Assembly (NCBI GenBank): GCA_003164655.1 | Contig: PLTW01000020.1 | Location: forward strand, 1-11,262 | Direction: 5' to 3' | Length of the DNA stretch: 11,262 bases | DNA from: Actinomycetota bacterium | GTDB taxonomy: Bacteria; Actinomycetota; Thermoleophilia; UBA2241 | Shown: positions 1-6,804 of the stretch, piece after piece | Position numbering within the stretch: the stretch's first letter is position 1 | How the letters are laid out: each line of letters starts with the position of its first letter | The notes under the pieces: model-generated | Told to the model about the DNA's origin: nothing | Database searches by the model: none | Seen by the model: the letters and a program-made list of their open reading frames with translations, nothing else | Program-made: the position numbers and the translations under genes

Positions 1-29
1 TGCGGGCGGTGCGGGCGGTGCGGGCAGGT
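1..29. repeat. 10-bp tandem repeat at the left edge
   Basis: The unit TGCGGGCGGT occurs twice and is followed by a third, altered unit (TGCGGGCAGGT). The array begins at the window edge, so it may extend further left. It lies downstream of the stop codon of the vanW-like gene (minus strand). No gene or convincing terminator was seen in positions 1-58. Confidence 0.6.
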
Positions 30-58
30 AGTCTAGCCCGGCGGCGAGGCGCGGAACG

Positions 59-2011
59 TCAGGGGCTGGCGCTGGCAGTCGGCGTAGGCGCGGCGGTAGC
101 CGAACCCGACGGCGAGGGCGACGGCGAGGCGCTCGGCGTGGGCGCCGTCTTGGTGCCGACCAGCAGCACCTCGGGGACCATCGAGTAGACGCTCTTGAAG
201 TCGTCGTTCCAGAGCAGCTTGCCGCTCGAGTCGTAGACCTTGCGGTAGCAGTCGATGCTCATGCCCGAGACACCCGGCGTGTCGATCTTCGTCTGTCCCT
301 TGGGCTGGGTCGGGTCGTTCTGCTTGTGCACGGTGAACGGCGTGAAGCCGTACCAGTTGCTCGTCGAAGCGACGACCCTGCGCCGCAGCGGCGAGCTGTA
401 GAGGGAGACGGTCAGAGACCAGCCCGTGAAGACCGTCTTGAGAAGGATCCAGTGGGGCGTGTCGTTGCGGAACTTCAGGTCGTAGGAACCGTAGCTCACG
501 GTGGCGTCGCGGCCCAGCGGGTAGTGCGAGATGTAGAGCTCGTGGTTGTGGCGCTCGACGATCTGCAGGCCGGCCTCGAAGGCGGCGTTGAAGACCGTGG
601 TCGAGACCTGACACATGCCGCCGCCGACCGAGTCGCCGAGCTTGCCGTTGATGATGGTCGGCGCCATCTTGAAGCCCTTGGCGGCCGTGCGTTCGCCGGT
701 GGTGGCGTTGACCGAGAAGACCTTGCCCGGCGCGATCAGGCTGTTGTTGAGCAGCGAGGATCCCAACCCCACATTGGTGAGGCGGTTGGCCGTGCCGGCC
801 ACTGAGGTCGTGTAAGTGCCGATCCGCGTGGTGATCTGCATCGCCTTCGCCTGGGAGAAGCCGAGCGACGGCGGCGCTTTGCCAAAGACGGCGGCGGCGA
901 TGCGGCGGCCGCCGCTCGTGGCGGCCGCCGCATTCATGTTGGCGATCGTCGGGGTGGGCACGACGCCGTACCCCGAGGTGCCGCGCTTGATCTTGACGCG
1001 CTTGCCGCCCGGGGCCACCGTGAAGGTCGCGTCTTTGCCGGGCGTGCCGACCTGCTGGGTGATGAAGTCGAAGTAGCCCAGCGTGACCGGCGAGTCGAAG
1101 GTCACGCGCAGGCGCGGCTTGGCGTTCTGGGGCTCGAAGGCAAGGTACTGGCCGAGGTCCTGCCGGGCGATCGTCCAGGTGTGGCCGCCGTGGGTCAGGG
1201 CCAGCGGGCCGGACAGCCAGGTGCGCGCCGTGGCGGCGGCGGTCTGGGCGTCGGCGGTGGAGATGTCGGGGGTGACGACCACCACCGGCAGCGCCGCCGT
1301 GACGTGGTGGCCCGAGATGACGGCGGCGCCGACGAGACGCAGAACGGCGGCGTGGTCGACCGCGCGGCCGTTCCTGGCCGCGTGGGCGACGGCCTGGGCG
1401 CCGTTGATGGTCACCGCTCCCTGCACCGGCTTGACGTCGACAGCGTTCGAGATGGTATCGAGGCGCTCTCTGGTGAGCGGCTCGCCAAAGGCGACCGCGG
1501 GCCGCACGGAGTGGCCGGCGAACCACAGCCACAGGCTCGTCCAGCCGCGCGCCACAAAGTTGCCGGTGTGCGTGTAGGCGTAGGCGTCGCGGGCCGCCGT
1601 GGCGGCGTTCAGGCGCGCGTGCAGCGCGGCCGCGCTCAGGTTCCAGCGGTGGCCGCCCCAGGTCAGCGTGACGGCCCCGCCGTGGGGCGCGACCCGCGCC
1701 AGCTTCTGCGTCGCCTGGTCGACCGTGAGCCCGCCGACCCCGATGCCGTAGACCGTGACGTTGCCGTGGATCGTGCCGCGCCCGGTGGCCGCGTCGACGG
1801 CCGCGACCGCCACCAGGAGCGCGACCACCACGGCTACCGCGACCAGCGCCACGAAACGCGCCCGGCCGGCGCCGCGGCTGCGCCCGCGACCGCGCCCGAG
1901 GACCCTCTCGAACGGCCACGCCACGAGCGCCACGAGCAAGGCGATGACGAGGATGAAGAGCGGCTCTTTCTTTTTGCGGCGGCGCGGCTGTCTCTGCGGG
2001 GTCTGAGTCAT
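59..2011 (-). CDS. VanW family protein with peptidoglycan-binding-like repeats, membrane anchored
   Basis: Predicted surface protein of about 650 residues with its VanW domain outside the membrane. The N-terminus is basic (RRRKKK) and followed by two hydrophobic stretches (about residues 18-36 and 52-75) joined by an Arg-rich linker. Residues about 80-370 resemble the paired peptidoglycan-binding (PG_binding_4/YoaR-like) domains that usually precede VanW. The VanW domain covers about residues 405-545 and shows the family core GGGMCQVSTTVFNAAFEAG followed by an ERHNH motif. The C-terminus is a Pro/Ser/Thr/Ala-rich low-complexity tail, probably a wall-spanning or disordered segment. VanW occurs in some vancomycin-resistance clusters, but its biochemical role is unknown; no vanA/vanH/vanX-like gene is present here, so a resistance role is not implied. 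A GTG at 2015-2017 is in frame, but the ATG at 2009-2011 is preferred because it sits at the expected transcription start of the promoter at 2019-2046. No Shine-Dalgarno is visible. Confidence 0.9.
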   Translation of the reverse strand: MTQTPQRQPRRRKKKEPLFILVIALLVALVAWPFERVLGRGRGRSRGAGRARFVALVAVAVVVALLVAVAAVDAATGRGTIHGNVTVYGIGVGGLTVDQATQKLARVAPHGGAVTLTWGGHRWNLSAAALHARLNAATAARDAYAYTHTGNFVARGWTSLWLWFAGHSVRPAVAFGEPLTRERLDTISNAVDVKPVQGAVTINGAQAVAHAARNGRAVDHAAVLRLVGAAVISGHHVTAALPVVVVTPDISTADAQTAAATARTWLSGPLALTHGGHTWTIARQDLGQYLAFEPQNAKPRLRVTFDSPVTLGYFDFITQQVGTPGKDATFTVAPGGKRVKIKRGTSGYGVVPTPTIANMNAAAATSGGRRIAAAVFGKAPPSLGFSQAKAMQITTRIGTYTTSVAGTANRLTNVGLGSSLLNNSLIAPGKVFSVNATTGERTAAKGFKMAPTIINGKLGDSVGGGMCQVSTTVFNAAFEAGLQIVERHNHELYISHYPLGRDATVSYGSYDLKFRNDTPHWILLKTVFTGWSLTVSLYSSPLRRRVVASTSNWYGFTPFTVHKQNDPTQPKGQTKIDTPGVSGMSIDCYRKVYDSSGKLLWNDDFKSVYSMVPEVLLVGTKTAPTPSASPSPSPSGSATAAPTPTASASP

Positions 2012-2018
2012 TGTCACT

Positions 2019-2046
2019 ATTGTAACTGGAGAAACGCTACGGTCGA
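2019..2046 (-). promoter_or_regulatory. Candidate promoter of the vanW-like gene, leaderless type
   Basis: On the minus strand a -35-like TCGACC (2041-2046) is separated by 16 bp from a -10-like TACAAT (2019-2024). Seven bases lie between the -10 box and the ATG at 2011, so transcription would start at or next to that codon. There is no Shine-Dalgarno, which fits leaderless translation. This is read from the sequence only; the -35 matches consensus at 4 of 6 positions. Confidence 0.5.
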
Positions 2047-2149
2047 GGCTGCGACCTGCTAAAGTCCGGCCAGGATCATCGTCACGCCGTGCTCCGCCGT
2101 TTTGTCAACCCTAGCCGGCAGCGGCTCTTCGGCTCACAACCAGCGTGCC

Positions 2150-2158
2150 TGATACAGT
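2150..2158 (+). promoter_or_regulatory. Possible extended -10 element for the LuxR-family gene
   Basis: TGATACAGT has the form TGn-TACAGT (an extended -10), with no good -35 upstream. Transcription would begin near 2165, before the repeat pair at 2169-2200 and before the GTG at 2209. This placement argues against the far upstream GTG at 2089 as the start codon. The element is weak and low confidence. Confidence 0.3.
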
Positions 2159-2168
2159 GGCCGCTCTT

Positions 2169-2200
2169 GGATCGGGGGCGTGTGCTCCCGGATCGGGGGC
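2169..2200. repeat. 11-bp direct repeat pair, 21-bp spacing, with hairpin between
   Basis: GGATCGGGGGC occurs at 2169-2179 and again, identically, at 2190-2200. The 21-bp offset is about two helical turns, so both copies face the same side of the DNA. The stretch 2173-2190 can also fold: CGGGGGC pairs with GCTCCCG (one G-U) around the loop GTGT. It lies between the likely transcription start and the preferred start codon of the LuxR-family gene. It could be a regulator binding site or a translation-control element. Confidence 0.5.
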
Positions 2201-2208
2201 AGGTACCA

Positions 2209-5085
2209 GTGGCGAATCACCACAGCTCGCCGTCTCGTCGCACCATCGTCGGCGCTCCGGCCTTCGTCGCCGCCAAGGTCGCCACGCCCGACATCGGGCG
2301 CGCGTTCATTCGGCCCGCGGTCCTCGACAAACTGGCCGCCGGCGCCGGCAAACGCCTTCTCACGGTGCGCGCGCCGGCCGGTTACGGCAAAACCGCGGTC
2401 GTCGCCGAAGCCGCGCGCCGGCTGGGCTGGCGCGCCGCCTGGTACAGGCTCGACGTTCTCGACCACGATCCGGCCGTGCTCATCGCCTCTCTCGTGCAGG
2501 CCGTCCGCGAGCGCGTGCCGGTCTTCGGCGGCATTCTGAGCGAGCGCTTCGCCGAAGCCCACGAAACGCCCATGACGCCGGCGGAGATGACCGCCCTCCT
2601 GGTTTCAGAGCTGCGCGACGAGGTCGACGGCGAGTTGCACATCGTCATCGACGACTACCATCAGGCGATCGCCTCGAGCGAGCTCAACGGGGCCCTCGAC
2701 TACCTGCTGGCCAACCTGCCCGGCAACGTGCACATCGTGCTGCTCACGCGGTTCCAGCCGGCGGTCGCCACGACCCGCCTGAAGCTCGACGACCAGATCG
2801 GCGAGGTGACCTACGAAGACCTGCGGCTCGATGCGGCGCAGGTCGCCGAGATGTTCGCCGGGCGCTCCCGTGCTCAGCCGACCCGGGAGCAGGCCGAGCG
2901 GCTCGTGCGCCTCACCGAAGGCTGGCCGGCCAGCCTGGTTCTCATCAGCCGCGCCCTCGACTGGACGAACCTCGGCTCCATCGAGCACGCACTTGTCGAC
3001 CCCCGTCTTACCAGCGACATCTTCTCGTATCTCTCCGAAGAGGCCCTGCGCCGCGAAGACGCCGAGACGGTCGCCTTCATGCTGGCGACGTGCTGTCTTG
3101 AGTCGATGACCGTGGCGCTCGCCGGCACAGTGGCGCGGACCGACCACGGGCAGCGCTCTCTCGAGCGTCTGGTGGCCCACAACGTGTTCACCTTCGTCGA
3201 TCGAGCGACCGGCACATACCGTTACCATCAGCTCCTGCGCGACTACCTGCGCCAATGGTACGTAGACGAGTACGGCTCGGGAGCGTTTCGCGACCTCCAG
3301 CTGCACACTGCAGCGGCAGTCGAAGCCGCCGGCGACCCCGAGACGGCCATCGAGCTGTATTTTGCCGCCAACGAGCCCGGCAAGGCCCTCGCCGTCGTGT
3401 CGCGCAGCGGCGAGCTCGTCACCGACAACTGCCGGTTCGATTCGCTGCGATCGTGGCTCGACAGGTTGGCCCCCAACGCCGCGAGCGACGATCCATGGGT
3501 CCTTTTCCTGGCCGGACAGCTGACCCTGCGAGAGGGCGACCCATCCAAGGCTCTCGACGCCCTGACGCGCGCTGAAGCTTCGTTTCGCGCCCGCAGCGAC
3601 CGATGGGGTGTGTACCACGCCTTGAGTGCGATCGAGGCCATCTGGTTCTGGAAGGGCGATTTCGAGCAAGCGGCAACCTTCTGCGAAGCTACACTCCAGG
3701 CGGCGGCAACCCCGGAACAGCGCGTGCACACGCTGGTGAGCCTCGGCTCGGCGCGCTGCTACATCTGCCGCTGGTCGGATGCAGAGGACCTGTGGAGCCA
3801 GGCTCAAGCAGCCGCGCCTCCGACTTCCGAGCGGGAGCTGGCTCGCATCGCGGCCTTGCGGGCGAACAGCAGATACCTGCGCGGCGACTTCCGGGAGGCC
3901 AGGCAACGGCTGGCTTCGGCGCTGCCACGAGTTCAGGCTGTCGGATCGGCGAGCCTGGCTGTTTCCATTCTCGGAGCATTAGTCGACGCAGACAGGGACC
4001 TTGGGCGATACGCCGACGCGCAGGCCACAGCTGCCGCCTCCATCCAAGAGTGCGAGCGTCTCGGATTTGGGCACCTCAGGCACATGTTCGACGAAAGCCT
4101 GGTCCGAGTGGCTTGTGCGGAGGGCGACGAGGCGTTGCACCTTCCGGCGTTCGAAGAGCTCTTCTCGTCGCCGCAAGTTGAGCAGGACGCATTCTCCAAG
4201 TCGATGGCACTTCATGGACTGGCCGCCGCGCTGCGCCACGTCGGCCGCCTCAAGGAGTCACTCTCGGCTTATGGGCAGGCGGCCGAGACGAGTCGTGCGA
4301 TGGGCACGCCGTCGCTGTGCCTAGCGGCCGAAGCCGGCGAGCGCCTTGTCCAGGGCCTCATGGGCGAGGTCGACGAGGCGACGACGGCCCTGGAGGACCT
4401 GGAGCGACAGAGCGCCGCGCTGGACCTCGCCTTCACCGCGAACCAGTGCATCTTCTTTCAGGCCGTCCTTGCCTTGCGTCGCGGCGACCGCCGCGCCACC
4501 GCAGACGCTCTGCGTCGCTGCCTTCCCGCCCAGCTTCAGTTGGGCCACATCGACTTTCTTTGCCAGGAGCTCGCGCAGTGGCCGGAGATGGCGACGCTGG
4601 CACTCGCCGACGCGGGGCTGGCAAGTCGGCGGGCCGATCTCATCGACGCCCTCGTCCACAGTGCGAAATCCGTCCCGCTCCTCATCGAGCTCATGGCCTC
4701 GGGCGACGCGTCGCAGCAGGCGTTGATCGTGGATGCGTGCGGGCGTCGTGGCTCTGCGCTCGTCACCCAGCGGCTCCTCGAGTGGGCCAGAAAGCACGGC
4801 TCGGCACGCCAGCTCCGGGCGATGAGGAAGGCGCTGGATCTGGGGGCAGACGGCGGTCAGCCCTCTGCCGACCTCACGCCGCGAGAGTACGAGGTGCTGG
4901 GCCTGGTCGCGGCGGGGCATCGCAACCCCGAGATCGCCGCGCAACTCTACCTCTCCGAGAAGACCGTGAAGACTCACGTCAACCACATCTTCACCAAGCT
5001 CGGCGTAACCAGCCGCGTGCAGGCCGTGCTGTACTATCGTGCCACCATCGAACCGCGCGCCGGGCAAGATACAACCAAGGGCTGA
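2209..5085 (+). CDS. LAL-type (MalT-like) LuxR family ATP-dependent transcriptional regulator
   Basis: Large cytoplasmic regulator of the STAND/LAL class, 958 residues from the chosen start, close to the usual 850-1000. Residues 55-62 form a Walker A loop (APAGYGKT); residues 143-151 (LHIVIDDYH) form a Walker B strand. The STAND-typical LTEGWPASL segment follows the NTPase core. The middle (about 300-860) is helical and TPR-like, as expected for the inducer-sensing arm. The C-terminus (about 887-950) is a GerE/LuxR helix-turn-helix with LTPREYEVL and a recognition region containing EIAAQLYLSEKTVKTHV. In this family, ATP and an inducer drive oligomerisation and transcription activation; the ligand here is unknown. 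An upstream in-frame GTG at 2089 would add 40 residues without family resemblance. GTG at 2209 has AGG five bases upstream and is preferred; GTG at 2182 is an alternative. Divergent from the vanW-like gene, which it may control (inference). Confidence 0.9.
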   Translation: MANHHSSPSRRTIVGAPAFVAAKVATPDIGRAFIRPAVLDKLAAGAGKRLLTVRAPAGYGKTAVVAEAARRLGWRAAWYRLDVLDHDPAVLIASLVQAVRERVPVFGGILSERFAEAHETPMTPAEMTALLVSELRDEVDGELHIVIDDYHQAIASSELNGALDYLLANLPGNVHIVLLTRFQPAVATTRLKLDDQIGEVTYEDLRLDAAQVAEMFAGRSRAQPTREQAERLVRLTEGWPASLVLISRALDWTNLGSIEHALVDPRLTSDIFSYLSEEALRREDAETVAFMLATCCLESMTVALAGTVARTDHGQRSLERLVAHNVFTFVDRATGTYRYHQLLRDYLRQWYVDEYGSGAFRDLQLHTAAAVEAAGDPETAIELYFAANEPGKALAVVSRSGELVTDNCRFDSLRSWLDRLAPNAASDDPWVLFLAGQLTLREGDPSKALDALTRAEASFRARSDRWGVYHALSAIEAIWFWKGDFEQAATFCEATLQAAATPEQRVHTLVSLGSARCYICRWSDAEDLWSQAQAAAPPTSERELARIAALRANSRYLRGDFREARQRLASALPRVQAVGSASLAVSILGALVDADRDLGRYADAQATAAASIQECERLGFGHLRHMFDESLVRVACAEGDEALHLPAFEELFSSPQVEQDAFSKSMALHGLAAALRHVGRLKESLSAYGQAAETSRAMGTPSLCLAAEAGERLVQGLMGEVDEATTALEDLERQSAALDLAFTANQCIFFQAVLALRRGDRRATADALRRCLPAQLQLGHIDFLCQELAQWPEMATLALADAGLASRRADLIDALVHSAKSVPLLIELMASGDASQQALIVDACGRRGSALVTQRLLEWARKHGSARQLRAMRKALDLGADGGQPSADLTPREYEVLGLVAAGHRNPEIAAQLYLSEKTVKTHVNHIFTKLGVTSRVQAVLYYRATIEPRAGQDTTKG

Positions 5086-5110
5086 TTCCGCCCGCACGCA
5101 GGGTCGGTAG

Positions 5111-5141
5111 CCTCCTTCCAGCAATCGAACTGGAGGGGAGG
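5111..5141 (+). promoter_or_regulatory. Hairpin that can mask the birA Shine-Dalgarno
   Basis: CCTCC (5111-5115) and TCCAG (5117-5121) can pair with GGAGG (5137-5141) and CTGGA (5130-5134), leaving the loop CAATCGAA. The right arm is the birA ribosome binding region, two bases before the ATG at 5144. Ten Watson-Crick pairs are interrupted by a small internal loop. It could limit birA translation, or serve as a weak end signal for the gene upstream. There is no U-tract, so an intrinsic terminator is unlikely. Confidence 0.5.
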
Positions 5142-5143
5142 TC

Positions 5144-6163
5144 ATGGAATCATCCGCATCGATCGTCTTCATAGAATCGCAGCGCATGAGCCCACGCAAG
5201 AAAACGGTGATCGAGATCCTGCGAGATAACCCGGGGTTCGTCTCTGGTCAGGCGATCAGCGACTCGCTCGGCATCTCGCGCAACGCCGTCCACAAGCACG
5301 TCAACTCTCTGCGAGCGCGCGGCTTTCGCATTCTGGGCATCTCGCGGCGCGGGTACAGGCTCGAAGAAGAGCCGCGCCGCCTGGTCATGCCGGTCGTCGC
5401 CAAGCTCACCCGGGGCGCCACTTTGGGCACGTCGTTCAGGTATTACGACGAGATTGAGTCGACCAACGCCGAGGCCAAGCGTCTCGCCGCCGACGGCGCG
5501 CCCGAGGGCACCGTGGTCGTTGCCGAGAGCCAGCTCAAAGGCAGGGGCCGCCTGGGGCGCACCTGGACGTCTCCACCGGGCAAGGGCCTGCTCTTTTCGG
5601 TGATCCTCAGGCCGGGCCTGGCCATGACCGACGCCCACCTGCTGACGCTCACGACGGGCGACGCGGTCGCCGAAGCGATCGAGGCTCAGGTGAAGATCCC
5701 CGTACACCTCAAGTGGCCCAACGACCTGATCGTCGACAACCGCAAGGCCGGCGGGATCCTTCTCGAGGTCTCCGGCGAACAGGACCGCGTCGACTGGGTG
5801 GTCGCGGGCATCGGCATCAACGTCAATGTCGAGTTCGCCGAGCTGCCCGTGACGCTCAGAAAGACGGCGACGTCGCTCAAGATCGCGACCGACAAGACGG
5901 TCGACCGCAGCGTGCTGCTGGCGAGGATCCTGCTCACGTTCGACAAGGCCTACCGCGACTGCCTCGCCAACGGCTTCGAGCGCACGCTGCGCGAGTTTCG
6001 CGAGCGCGACTACCTGCTGCATCGCAGCGTCAGCATGCAGACCCGCGAAGGGCCGGTGGTGGGAGAGGCGGCCGGAATCGACGACCGCGGCGCTCTGCTG
6101 GTCGCGCTGCCCGATCGTCACGTCCGGCGGTTTCACTCCGGCGATGTGACGCTGCATCACTAA
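5144..6163 (+). CDS. birA: Bifunctional biotin-[acetyl-CoA-carboxylase] ligase / biotin operon repressor
   Basis: Joins biotin to a lysine of biotin carboxyl carrier proteins through biotinyl-5'-AMP. With its N-terminal DNA-binding domain it is expected also to repress biotin genes. In the 339 residues, about 18-75 form a winged helix (SDSLGISRNAVHKHVNSL) ending in GISRRGYRL. The catalytic core has STNAEAKRL, the adenylate-binding GRGRLGRTW at 133-141, KWPND at 190-194, and the RKAGG lysine (201) matching the catalytic lysine of E. coli BirA, then VVAGIGINVN. The last 50 residues are the usual small SH3-like domain (GIDDRGALLV...FHSGDV). The length is typical of two-domain BirA. The start is supported by an overlapping GGAGGGGAGG just upstream; the ATG at 5186 would still keep the winged helix. 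The gene is 58 bp after the LuxR-family gene and is followed at once by an operator-like palindrome and bioY, which supports the repressor role. Confidence 0.96.
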   Translation: MESSASIVFIESQRMSPRKKTVIEILRDNPGFVSGQAISDSLGISRNAVHKHVNSLRARGFRILGISRRGYRLEEEPRRLVMPVVAKLTRGATLGTSFRYYDEIESTNAEAKRLAADGAPEGTVVVAESQLKGRGRLGRTWTSPPGKGLLFSVILRPGLAMTDAHLLTLTTGDAVAEAIEAQVKIPVHLKWPNDLIVDNRKAGGILLEVSGEQDRVDWVVAGIGINVNVEFAELPVTLRKTATSLKIATDKTVDRSVLLARILLTFDKAYRDCLANGFERTLREFRERDYLLHRSVSMQTREGPVVGEAAGIDDRGALLVALPDRHVRRFHSGDVTLHH

Positions 6164-6168
6164 CGTGG

Positions 6169-6201
6169 GCGGGGCGGCCCCTTTGACAGGGGCCGCCCCG
6201 C
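6169..6201 (+). terminator. GC-rich hairpin after birA
   Basis: Six bases after the birA stop, GGGGCGGCCCC (6171-6181) is followed by TTTGACA and its exact complement GGGGCCGCCCC (6189-6199). Two more pairs extend the stem to 13 bp (6169-6201). No U-run follows, so it is an imperfect intrinsic terminator or a 3'-end stabiliser. Its loop contains the -35 hexamer of the next promoter. Confidence 0.65.
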
Positions 6202-6211
6202 ACCCTAGATT
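6183..6211 (+). promoter_or_regulatory. bioY promoter
   Basis: A perfect -35 hexamer TTGACA (6183-6188), a 17-bp spacer, and a -10 box TAGATT (6206-6211; 4 of 6 consensus) predict transcription from about 6217-6220. The -10 and start lie inside the palindrome at 6209-6244, the usual arrangement for repression by steric blocking. The -35 coincides with the loop of the hairpin that follows birA. Confidence 0.65.
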
Positions 6212-6244
6212 GTCAACTCATCTTTGACCAGGTGAGTTGACAAT
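6209..6244. promoter_or_regulatory. Probable BirA operator (biotin box) upstream of bioY
   Basis: A perfect inverted repeat: ATTGTCAACTCA (6209-6220), 12 bp of spacer, and TGAGTTGACAAT (6233-6244). The inner cores TTGTCAACT and AGTTGACAA are separated by 16 bp. From family knowledge, BirA operators have the form TTGTnAACC, about 14-16 bp, GGTTnACAA, so the match is close. It overlaps the bioY -10, transcription start and start codon, and birA lies next door. BirA charged with biotinyl-AMP would be expected to bind here and silence bioY. Confidence 0.8.
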
Positions 6245-6804
6245 TGCCTTCTTCCCTCTCCGCACACGATCTCGCCCTCGCCGCCCTGTTTGCGGCATTG
6301 ATCTCGGTCGGAGCCTTCGTGTCCGTGCCCCTCTTCGGTCCGGTGCCGCTCACCCTGCAGGTGCTGTTCGTGCTGCTCGCCGGTCTTGTTCTTGGCGCCC
6401 GCCTTGGCGCCCTGAGCGTCGTCGCCTATCTGGTCGTCGGCCTCGTCGCCCCGGTCTATGCCCAGGGCACCTCGGGCCTTGGCGCCCTGGCAGGCCCGGC
6501 CGGCGGCTATCTCTTCGGGTTCGTCGTCGCGGCCTACATCGTGGGGACGCTCACCGAGCGCTGGGACCCACGTACATTCTGGCCGTTGCTCGGCATCGCG
6601 CTCGCCGGCCTGGTGCCGATCTACGCGATCGGCGCCGCGTGGCTGGCCTGGCAGCTGCACACGACGGCGCTCGAGCCGGTCGTCTGGGGAGGCGTGGTGC
6701 AGTTCATTCCGGGCGACGTGGCCAAGGCCGTGCTGGCCGCGCTCGCGGCCCGTGCACTCGTCAGCCTGCCGCTGGGTCTTCGTGCGCCCGCCCGACCCCG
6801 CTGA
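6244..6804 (+). CDS. bioY: Biotin transporter BioY (ECF-type substrate-binding membrane component)
   Basis: Integral membrane protein of 186 residues that captures biotin for uptake, alone or with the energy-coupling ATPases and EcfT (BioM/BioN-like), which are not encoded here. About six hydrophobic helices fill the protein. The family signature GPVPLTLQVLFVLLAG lies near residues 30-45, followed by GARLGALSVVAYLVVGL and a glycine-rich AGPAGGYLFGF segment; the C-terminal helix contains PGDVAKAVLAAL. The length is normal for BioY. The only possible start is TTG at 6244, since an in-frame TGA lies just upstream at 6238-6240 and the sequence aligns with family N-termini from there. AGGTGA at 6230-6235 is a plausible ribosome site, and both it and the start lie within the operator. 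The 3' end overlaps the convergent HD-GYP gene by 44 bp. Confidence in the family is high. Confidence 0.93.
   Translation: MPSSLSAHDLALAALFAALISVGAFVSVPLFGPVPLTLQVLFVLLAGLVLGARLGALSVVAYLVVGLVAPVYAQGTSGLGALAGPAGGYLFGFVVAAYIVGTLTERWDPRTFWPLLGIALAGLVPIYAIGAAWLAWQLHTTALEPVVWGGVVQFIPGDVAKAVLAALAARALVSLPLGLRAPARPR

Noticed and set aside
33..1919. A 628-codon minus-strand open frame
   Set aside because: It is the shifted frame of the vanW-like gene; the product is Arg/Gly/Pro/His-rich with no domain, typical of an out-of-frame high-GC reading. The other frame shows clear VanW motifs.
2102..2110. TTGTCAACC, identical to one half of a BirA box
   Set aside because: No matching right half occurs within 14-16 bp, so it is probably chance.
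2605..3906. A 433-codon minus-strand open frame opposite the LuxR-family gene
   Set aside because: It is antisense to a gene with clear Walker and helix-turn-helix motifs, and its own translation shows no recognisable domain.
59..5085. Vancomycin-resistance cluster suggested by VanW next to a regulator
   Set aside because: No D-Ala-D-Lac ligase, dehydrogenase, dipeptidase or VanRS-like gene is present; VanW domains are widespread in wall-associated proteins outside resistance loci.
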